DNA from: DSAR01 sp034437315 | GTDB lineage: Bacteria; Chloroflexota; Anaerolineae; B4-G1 | Direction of reading: 5' to 3' | DNA: 10,442 bases | NCBI GenBank assembly: GCA_034437315.1 | Contig: DAOTUC010000235.1 | Span: 1 to 10,442, forward strand | Shown here: positions 5,567 through 10,442 of the stretch, in pieces | Numbering within the stretch: the stretch's first letter is position 1 | Layout of the letters: every line of letters begins with the position of its first letter | Position numbers and translations under genes: made by a program | The notes under the pieces: model-generated | Database searches by the model: none | What the model was told of the DNA's origin: nothing | What the model saw: the letters and a program-made list of their open reading frames with translations, nothing else

Positions 5567-5667
5567 TTTTGTTTTTCCTTTCTTTCTGGCGCGCTTTTGT
5601 CTGGTACGACCGGCTTTTCTATCAGAGGTCCTGCCGCCGGTTTTACGCAAGAATCAACTCCTGGCAT
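5563..5667 (-). CDS. 34-aa small ORF, unknown function
   Basis: Not recognised. A 34-codon frame begins with ATG preceded by a strong AGGGAGG ribosome site 6 nt upstream, one of the best in the window. It ends in TGA that overlaps the peroxiredoxin ATG as ATGA. It starts 24 nt after the rubredoxin stop. The peptide has one cysteine (C7), several prolines, and a charged Lys/Glu-rich C-terminal half (P-E-R-K-E-K-Q-K at the end). No hydrophobic segment is seen, so it is probably soluble and perhaps disordered. It may be a real microprotein, or a leader peptide whose translation brings ribosomes to the peroxiredoxin start. The Shine-Dalgarno and overlap are direct evidence for translation; the role is inference. 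Confidence 0.6.
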   Translation of the reverse strand: MPGVDSCVKPAAGPLIEKPVVPDKSAPERKEKQK

Positions 5668-5691
5668 TTTTCGCCTCCCTAAACTATAGCG

Positions 5692-5850
5692 CTAAATCTT
5701 CTCGAACATATCTTTGCCCGCACCGCAATCGGGGCATACCCAGCTATCGGGCACGTCCTCGAAAGCTGTGCCGGGTTCTACTTCGTTGTCAGGGTCTCCC
5801 TCCTCCGGATCGTACACATACCCGCATACCAAGCATTCCCATTTATCCAT
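5692..5850 (-). CDS. Rubredoxin
   Basis: A 52-aa classical rubredoxin. It has C6-x2-C9-G-Y near the start, the conserved D-P-E-x-G-D-P turn, P-G-T-x-F-E-D-V-P-x-x-W in the middle, and C39-P-x-C42-G-x-x-K at the end. The four cysteines bind one Fe. It is a small cytoplasmic one-electron carrier and the natural donor for FprA, SOR and rubrerythrin encoded in the same island. The start at 5850 is set by a strong AGGAGG site 6 nt upstream. An in-frame extension upstream has no family similarity and no ribosome site. It is the first gene after the perR terminator. No good sigma70 promoter was found in the 159-nt gap, so some expression may come from read-through. Confidence 0.97.
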   Translation of the reverse strand: MDKWECLVCGYVYDPEEGDPDNEVEPGTAFEDVPDSWVCPDCGAGKDMFEKI

Positions 5851-5971
5851 CTTTTTCCTCCTATAACTTTTTCTAGATCTGTGTCCATCCAATAGAGCGT
5901 CTTAAATCATTGCTCTAGCCGCCGTCTCGAGGGCGGGCCTCTGAGCCAATTTTTTAATAGTCTCTAGAGAT

Positions 5972-6008
5972 AAAGAACAAAACGCCGCCGGCAAGGTGCA
6001 CTGGCGAC
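5972..6008 (-). terminator. Probable intrinsic terminator after perR
   Basis: On the minus strand GUCGCC (plus 6003-6008) pairs with GGCGGC (plus 5984-5989), including one G-U pair, around a 13-nt loop. A T-rich tract (complement of 5972-5982) follows. It starts at the perR stop. The short stem and imperfect T-tract suggest partial termination, which would let some transcripts reach rubredoxin. Confidence 0.6.
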
Positions 6009-6009
6009 G

Positions 6010-6483
6010 TTACGTCTCTTCATCTTTTCCATCTTCTTCATCAGATTCATCAAGCTCATCATCAAGTTCAGCAGCGCAAGCGGGGCAATAACCACGGTAG
6101 ATGACCCGCTGTTCGATGATGTCAAAACCGTAGGTGTGTTCCGGCGATAGCTCGAGCGACTCGAAATCATAGGGCACATCTTCAATGCGACCACACGACA
6201 GGCAAATTAGATGGGCGTGATTGGTCAAGTTGATGTCGTAACGGCGTTCCCCCAATCCAAGATTCAATTCTGTCAGAATGCCCATTTCGTTCAACTCGTG
6301 GAGGGTGTTGTAGACAGTGGCGTGTGCAATGTCTGGCATAGACTTTCGGACCTTGGAAAGAATTTGCTCGGCGCTATGATGTTCCCCGTTTTTCATGAGA
6401 ACTGCGATGATCGCCCGACGTTGAGGCGTCATCCGCCGACCCTGAGCTTTCAATTGTTCGGTAATCGAATCCAATGCCGTCAT
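6010..6483 (-). CDS. perR: PerR-type peroxide-sensing repressor (Fur family)
   Basis: A 157-aa Fur-family regulator. The winged-helix domain (about 1-85) has the recognition region H-A-T-V-Y-N-T-L. The sensor site candidates match PerR rather than Fur: H35/H36, D83, H89, H91 and D102. PerR uses Asp where Fur has Glu at the last position, giving Fe-dependent histidine oxidation by H2O2. A structural Zn site is formed by C94-x2-C97 and C133-x2-C136. The C-terminal 20 residues are unusually acidic (D/E-rich from about 139). It would repress the island until peroxide inactivates it. A near-consensus PerR box lies just downstream of its promoter -10, so it is likely autoregulated. The ATG has no clear ribosome site, which would suit low expression. 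Confidence 0.95.
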   Translation of the reverse strand: MTALDSITEQLKAQGRRMTPQRRAIIAVLMKNGEHHSAEQILSKVRKSMPDIAHATVYNTLHELNEMGILTELNLGLGERRYDINLTNHAHLICLSCGRIEDVPYDFESLELSPEHTYGFDIIEQRVIYRGYCPACAAELDDELDESDEEDGKDEET

Positions 6484-6534
6484 CGTTTGTTAGGCCGTTA
6501 GCCCCTCTCAGTTGACTTTAAAATAGCGGGTTAT

Positions 6535-6549
6535 TTATAATTATTATTA
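6535..6549 (-). promoter_or_regulatory. PerR box (operator)
   Basis: The 15-mer TTATAATTATTATTA matches the Bacillus PerR box TTATAATnATTATAA at 13 of 14 defined positions. It lies directly downstream of the perR -10, over the predicted start of transcription. Binding would block the promoter. Confidence 0.75.
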
Positions 6550-6559
6550 ACTTGTAGTA

Positions 6560-6588
6560 ATTATAATTTATTTGTTTCCTTTTGTCAA
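6560..6588 (-). promoter_or_regulatory. Perfect sigma70-type promoter of perR
   Basis: On the minus strand, TTGACA (6583-6588) and TATAAT (6560-6565) are separated by 17 bp, an exact consensus match. Transcription would start near 6552 and give a leader of about 70 nt before the perR ATG. Confidence 0.88.
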
Positions 6589-6599
6589 GTTTGACTTGA
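6585..6599. promoter_or_regulatory. Inverted repeat TCAAGT-ttg-ACTTGA over the perR -35
   Basis: A perfect 6-bp dyad with a 3-nt centre overlaps the -35 hexamer. It may be a second operator, for an unknown regulator. It does not resemble the PerR box. Confidence 0.4.
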
Positions 6600-6646
6600 G
6601 GGAGAGAAAAGGGATGGGGCGGCTCGGTGTCTTGGCGCTTTATTAT

Positions 6647-6675
6647 AGTATACTTCACGACGTTATCCAGGTCAA
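6647..6675 (-). promoter_or_regulatory. Possible second upstream promoter for perR
   Basis: On the minus strand TTGACC (6670-6675) and TATACT (6647-6652) are 17 bp apart, each 5 of 6 to consensus. The -10 is inside the palindrome AGTATACT. It would produce a longer perR leader of about 160 nt, passing through the PerR box. Confidence 0.45.
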
Positions 6676-6694
6676 CTAATTGGTGGGTAAAAGC

Positions 6695-6722
6695 TTGACA
6701 AATCCGGTCATCGCGCTATAAT
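6695..6722 (+). promoter_or_regulatory. Promoter of tRNA-Lys
   Basis: TTGACA (6695-6700) and TATAAT (6717-6722) with a 16-bp spacer. The -10 ends 13 nt before the tRNA 5' end, as expected for a stable-RNA gene. Confidence 0.85.
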
Positions 6723-6735
6723 TGCCGCTGTACGT

Positions 6736-6809
6736 GGCCCGCTAGCTCAATTTGGCAGAGCAGGGGACTCTTAATCCCTTGGTTGTAGGTTCAAGTCCTA
6801 CGCGGGTCA
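6736..6809 (+). tRNA. tRNA-Lys (anticodon CUU)
   Basis: The full cloverleaf can be drawn. Acceptor 6736-6742 pairs with 6802-6808 with one G-U. D-stem is GCTC/GAGC with a 9-nt loop. Anticodon stem is 6763-6767/6775-6779 with loop CTCTTAA, anticodon CTT at 6770-6772. The variable loop is 5 nt. T-stem is GTAGG/CCTAC with loop TTCAAGT. Discriminator A is at 6809. CCA is not encoded; a short T run follows. It reads AAG codons. Confidence 0.96.
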
Positions 6810-7372
6810 TTTTTGTGGGTTCCCCCCTCGACAGCGCTCCAGGACGTTCCACATTTAGCCATATGGCTGGCTGTAACCTCCAGATGTAGAGTGAACGCAT
6901 TTATCCTCCAACAATCCCACGAAATGATAGCCAGTGTCTGCTTTTGAGACAGGGTTGACAAGATTGGTTATGCTGGACCGGAGCAGGCGCTTAAGATCAC
7001 TTGTCGCTATCGGCCAGCTTGGTCTTCGAACAATCTTATGCCTTCGTGCGCCTAGTTTCAACCGCTGTGCCGTTGTCCAAAACATACCTGTTTGAGCGTG
7101 CTGAAAATGAAGATGATGCGAGGTTTATGACCTTGACCGGTGAGGCGTTCGAACCGGGGATGATCCCGAACCGTTACACGTGGGGGATGGCGTCTCCCCG
7201 CCGTTCAGGGAGTCCGCCCGGGGTCACAAAACTCGGAATCTGAATTTGTTTAACCCCCACATATGGGCCATTTTGACAAATAAAACCCAGATATGGGGGA
7301 GGTAAAGTCAGATAACGCGATTTCTAGATTTGCCGACGGACTCCCTGTCAATCCAACTTGCAATCAAACCTA
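6810..7372. other. 563-nt non-coding region between tRNA-Lys and the repeat protein
   Basis: I see no gene I can support. Two frames of about 75-80 codons cross it (near 6855-7085 minus and 7001-7243 plus), but they lack ribosome sites and family similarity. It holds a 12-bp palindrome AGCCATATGGCT (6857-6868), a short hairpin near 6943-6957, and the nested inverted repeats at 7206-7346. The two flanking genes converge here, so it is a likely landing place for mobile or decayed sequence. Confidence 0.6.
7206..7346. repeat. MITE-like element with nested inverted repeats
   Basis: Perfect 11-bp outer inverted repeats CAGGGAGTCCG (7206-7216) and CGGACTCCCTG (7336-7346) bound 141 bp. Inside, 14-bp arms at 7254-7267 and 7286-7299 pair at 12 of 14 positions around an 18-nt loop. 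No clear target-site duplication is seen. The inner hairpin may also end transcription of the repeat-protein gene, whose stop lies 27 nt away. Confidence 0.5.
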
Positions 7373-10300
7373 TTACCTCATATAAAAGTCTTCCGTGGAT
7401 GGGCAGAGCGGTGAACCATCCTGAATCACATTCACCACGCCGCTCGTCACGCTGCTGATCCAAATCCGCTGTGTGATGGGGTCGAACGCCAGGCCATTTT
7501 TGACAAAGGGCGGGAGGGCCAGTGATCTCACAGAGCTCTTGCCTTCAGGGTCCGGGGTGTGCCAGCCGTCAGCGTCCAGTGGGAAGAGCAAGAACCTGTT
7601 CTGTTCTTGGGTATGGTTATGCGCAGCGACGTACAGGCGGCTCTCATCTTCTGGCCCCACGTCAGGATTGACCGCTATAGTGTACAGCAGGAAGGGCTCG
7701 ACGACGCCAGAGATGGCTTGAATGCCAGAGTGCGTGTCGGTTGGATGACGCATGAACACCTTGCTTTCGGCTGCGCTTGAGGCATACACCATGTTTCGGG
7801 TCGGATCCACCGCTGCGCCAAAGCCGTCGAGTAAACTGGTGGCGAGGATGTGAGTCTCGTGGGTTGCGCCATCTATCACGACCATCTGACCATTGTTTCC
7901 GTGGTTATGCACGTAAATCTGGTTGCTCTCGGCGTCAACGGCGATCTGCACCGGTCCGGCAAAACCGCGCCACGACCCCATAGTTCTCTCCAACGCCAGC
8001 GTATATGAGTAGACACTGACCGTCGAGCTGTTCTTGTTGACGACATAGATGCGGTCATTGGTGGGATTATAGGCGATGCTGAATGGCGCGTCACCGTGAT
8101 GGTCGGCGAACAACTGCTCGTACGTTTCACCGTCAAACGCCATCACCCAATTGTCAGCCATCAGCGTCACCCAGATGCGATCGTGCTCCGAGTCGTAGGC
8201 GATGCCATACGCCGGGTAGGGGGTTTGGATCGTGGTGATAACGTTGTAGGTATCCATATCCACCACGGTGAAACCGCTGGCGTGAGCGACGAAAGCCCGC
8301 CGACCGGCGATATCCAGCGCCAACTCGCGCGCTTCTGCGCCAACGGGAATTTCGGTGATGATGTACGGATAGCAGCGCGTCTGGACGGTGGTGGTCAGGA
8401 TGCTGGCGTCGAAGATGGCAGGGTCGGACTGCGAACGGGCGTTGACGACGGCGCGGCTCCAAACATCAGCAGGGCTGGCGGTGTCCGGGATGGTCACCGG
8501 CAATGTCACTGTGACCGTCACCGGCGCGGACTGCCCGACCGGAAGCGACGGGATATGTGTCGGCGTCACGTCAGTCGACCAGTTCTGCCCGCTAGCGACG
8601 ACTGCTTCCAGAGCGAAGGCATCAGTCGTGTTGCCGATGTTGGTCACTGTCAGGGGATAGGTCACCCAATCGCCTGGTTTGCCGATCTGCGCCGCTGTCG
8701 GCGGGGTCAATTCGACGCCATAGACGGAAAGGGCTGTGGTCGTCAATCGACTGACTTGATTCCCGGCGCTGGTCGCTGCGCTGACTGGCGCGGTCGTCGG
8801 CCATGCGACGGTAAAGTTGACACCGGCGCCGCCTCGCATAACTAATGGCAGGTAGACCATCCAGCGCGGCCAATTGGGATCGGTGAAGGAGACGATGACC
8901 GTATCTGATGCGCTGCCTTGTGCATCGGGTGAGATATGCACCTCAACAGACACGGGCATAGATTGCCCGGCCGGAAGCGACGGGATATGTGTCGGCGTCA
9001 TCACGGTCGACCAGACATTTTCGCTGGCATAAAGGTCAACGGTAGACGTGCAGTTACCGGCATTCGTCGTCTGAAGGGTATAGGAAACCGTGGCGTCCGG
9101 CAGCCCGGCCCCGGCGTCTGTGGGCGGCGCGATAGTGAACGCTTCGATCACGCCTGAGCGCGTGGTCAGTGTGCTGACGTCACTGACGGTCAGAGACGCG
9201 ACCGATGTTGCGACAATGACGGCAGTGTCGTGGTCGTAGCAACGGGCTGTGATGGGGACTGTCGTCGAGACGGTGATGGGCGCTGTCATACCAGGGGAGA
9301 GTGTGATCTGGGCAGGCTCGCCCGGCAACGCCGTGGTCCCGGGACAGCCATTCGCCCCGGCGACTTTCATCGTCGCGGGCCATTTGCTGCCAGTTGGCGC
9401 GATTTCGTAGGTATCTGTACAGCTTCCTGTGTTAGTCAACGTCAGGTGGTAGACCGCCGTCTCGCCCGGCAGCACGGTCGTGACGGCAGTGGACGGGCGC
9501 AGGTCGAGCGCGTAGTTACACTCACGACATTCGATGACGGTGGTGGATGCCGATGCTTCGTTGTTGTCGCACTCCGGGTCGTATGCGGCGGCGCTAGTGA
9601 TGGTGACGGTGTTGGTGATAGTTGTGGGGTCGTGGGGTGTCGTGACGGTAAAGACAATCTGCCCCCAAGCGTTGGCGGGTAACGTCGGCGTGTACCAACG
9701 GATGCTCGTTATCCGCCGGATGCTCGCTATCCGCCTCAGCACAGCGGGCGCGTCGGGATCGGCGAAGAAGGGGCCGCGCCAACCCGCTGGTTGACTGACG
9801 ATGCCACCGTAGGTAGCGTCATGCGGCAAGGTGTCTGTGATGTAGACATCTTTGGCGCTATCCGGCCCATGGTTGGTGTAGATCAGGGTGTAGGTCAGTG
9901 TGCCCCCAGTGCATACTGGATCGGGGTAGTCGAGCTTGCCGATTTCGAGATCCGCTTCTAGTGGCATAAGGTCCAGATTGATCGCGTGGCTGGCGGTATC
10001 GGTGATGACGTTGGGGAAGCCGAGCGGGCTGCACACGACGTCGGCGACGTTGGTGAACGGATCGCTGGCCCCGGCGGGGATGGTATAGGGATGAGCGACG
10101 GTGTACACCTGCCCGCTGGTCAGCGTCACCTGCTCGGTCAAACCGAGCAGCGGGTCGGAGAGCGTACAGATGATCGGCGGCGCGTCGAGGGGACCGACGT
10201 TGGTCAGCGTGAGGGTGTAGGTGACGGTGTCGCCGATCTTGCTCAGCGGCGGGCCGTTCTTGTCGAGCGCGACGCCAGGTTGGAAGAGGTTGACGGTGTG

Positions 10301-10442
10301 GCTGGCGGTGTCTGTGACGAACTGGTCGAAAACTGGGAGACGATAGGTCGCAGTCACGATATTGACCAGCGGGTCGGGGGCCGTGAGCGCCACGGTGTGG
10401 GAAACCTGGAATGTGCAGCGGGTGCCGGTCGCCAACGTGATG
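7373..10442 (-). CDS. Secreted DUF11/CARDB-repeat protein with C-terminal beta-propeller (5' partial)
   Basis: At least 1,022 codons; the frame is open to the window edge, so the N-terminus and any signal peptide are missing. Residue positions below count from the codon at 10433-10435. Residues 1-520 hold several Ig-like repeats of the DUF11/CARDB kind. Each starts with phrases such as D-T-V-T-Y-T-L-T-L-T-N and ends T-N-V/T-V-T-I. About 528-534 reads Y-L-P-L-V-M-R, a Chloroflexota secreted-protein signature. Two more repeats follow to about 680. Residues 690-1015 resemble a YVTN/NHL-type beta-propeller, with recurring blade phrases such as I-A-Y-N-P-T-N-D-R-I-Y-V-V. It is probably a cell-surface or extracellular protein for adhesion or binding. 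No catalytic motif is visible. A 37-bp DNA repeat and an 18-bp tandem repeat show recent internal duplication. It converges with tRNA-Lys and is unrelated to the stress island. Confidence 0.9.
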   Translation of the reverse strand, partial: ITLATGTRCTFQVSHTVALTAPDPLVNIVTATYRLPVFDQFVTDTASHTVNLFQPGVALDKNGPPLSKIGDTVTYTLTLTNVGPLDAPPIICTLSDPLLGLTEQVTLTSGQVYTVAHPYTIPAGASDPFTNVADVVCSPLGFPNVITDTASHAINLDLMPLEADLEIGKLDYPDPVCTGGTLTYTLIYTNHGPDSAKDVYITDTLPHDATYGGIVSQPAGWRGPFFADPDAPAVLRRIASIRRITSIRWYTPTLPANAWGQIVFTVTTPHDPTTITNTVTITSAAAYDPECDNNEASASTTVIECRECNYALDLRPSTAVTTVLPGETAVYHLTLTNTGSCTDTYEIAPTGSKWPATMKVAGANGCPGTTALPGEPAQITLSPGMTAPITVSTTVPITARCYDHDTAVIVATSVASLTVSDVSTLTTRSGVIEAFTIAPPTDAGAGLPDATVSYTLQTTNAGNCTSTVDLYASENVWSTVMTPTHIPSLPAGQSMPVSVEVHISPDAQGSASDTVIVSFTDPNWPRWMVYLPLVMRGGAGVNFTVAWPTTAPVSAATSAGNQVSRLTTTALSVYGVELTPPTAAQIGKPGDWVTYPLTVTNIGNTTDAFALEAVVASGQNWSTDVTPTHIPSLPVGQSAPVTVTVTLPVTIPDTASPADVWSRAVVNARSQSDPAIFDASILTTTVQTRCYPYIITEIPVGAEARELALDIAGRRAFVAHASGFTVVDMDTYNVITTIQTPYPAYGIAYDSEHDRIWVTLMADNWVMAFDGETYEQLFADHHGDAPFSIAYNPTNDRIYVVNKNSSTVSVYSYTLALERTMGSWRGFAGPVQIAVDAESNQIYVHNHGNNGQMVVIDGATHETHILATSLLDGFGAAVDPTRNMVYASSAAESKVFMRHPTDTHSGIQAISGVVEPFLLYTIAVNPDVGPEDESRLYVAAHNHTQEQNRFLLFPLDADGWHTPDPEGKSSVRSLALPPFVKNGLAFDPITQRIWISSVTSGVVNVIQDGSPLCPSTEDFYMR
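8532..8568. repeat. 37-bp intragenic direct repeat, copy 1
   Basis: Matches 8964-9000 at 36 of 37 bases. It encodes the phrase T-P-T-H-I-P-S-L-P-x-G-Q in successive Ig-like repeats. Higher identity than the surrounding domains suggests recent duplication or gene conversion. Confidence 0.85.
8964..9000. repeat. 37-bp intragenic direct repeat, copy 2
   Basis: Partner of 8532-8568, one mismatch, 432 bp apart. Confidence 0.85.
9699..9734. repeat. 18-bp tandem duplication in the repeat protein
   Basis: Two adjacent 18-mers (9699-9716 and 9717-9734) differ at one base. They insert the hexapeptide-type repeat R-R-I-A-S-I / R-R-I-T-S-I before R-W-Y-T-P in a DUF11 domain. Confidence 0.85.

Noticed and set aside
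7143..7175. tRNA-like T-arm string (GTTCGAACC) near the gene-free region
   Set aside because: No matching acceptor, D or anticodon arms can be drawn on either strand.
7001..7243. Plus-strand frame of 80 codons after tRNA-Lys
   Set aside because: No ribosome site and no similarity I can recognise, and it runs into the inverted-repeat element. Kept as non-coding.
8096..8845. Plus-strand open frame of about 250 codons inside the repeat protein
   Set aside because: It is a composition-driven shadow of a high-GC repeat gene; its translation has no domain features and no ribosome site is evident.

Overview
The window reads as a piece of a moderately GC-rich bacterial chromosome. It is probably from a member of the Chloroflexota (Anaerolineae-like), although no phylogenetic marker gene is present. 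The main hint is the large secreted repeat protein at the right end, which carries the Y-L-P-L-V-M-R signature common in Chloroflexota surface proteins. The gene set otherwise points to an anaerobe or microaerophile that must survive oxygen exposure.

Bases 276-6483 form one dense, all-minus-strand oxidative-stress island. In transcription order (right to left) it holds: a PerR-type peroxide sensor (6010-6483); rubredoxin (5692-5850); a 34-codon small ORF (5563-5667); an AhpC/Prx1-type peroxiredoxin (4967-5566) whose catalytic cysteine codon is an in-frame TGA; classical rubrerythrin (4369-4875); a DPS-like ferritin (3480-3977); 1Fe superoxide reductase (3107-3478); a ZIP metal transporter (2243-3025); a rubredoxin-less erythrin (1690-2157); the flavodiiron oxygen reductase FprA (471-1679); and a 59-aa cysteine-rich rubredoxin-like protein (276-455). 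The island ends in a strong intrinsic terminator (209-249). Together these proteins would reduce O2 to water (FprA), superoxide to peroxide (SOR) and peroxide to water (Prx, erythrins), with rubredoxins supplying electrons. The ferritin and the transporter would manage metal.

The most notable observation is the peroxiredoxin. The reading frame is intact on both sides of the TGA, which falls exactly at the peroxidatic Cys of P-x3-T-x2-C. A 10-bp hairpin follows two bases downstream. This makes it a strong candidate selenoprotein of the PrxU type. TGA also ends neighbouring genes, so it is not globally reassigned.

Bases 6484-6735 are a divergent control region. On the minus strand there is a perfect TTGACA-17-TATAAT promoter with a near-consensus PerR box just downstream of the -10, plus a second minus promoter further up. 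On the plus strand there is a perfect TTGACA-16-TATAAT promoter for tRNA-Lys(CUU) (6736-6809). Bases 6810-7372 hold no convincing gene but contain nested inverted repeats that look like a MITE or decayed element. From 7373 to the window edge runs the 3' part of a minus-strand secreted protein with DUF11/CARDB-like repeats and a C-terminal beta-propeller. Its 5' end lies outside the window.
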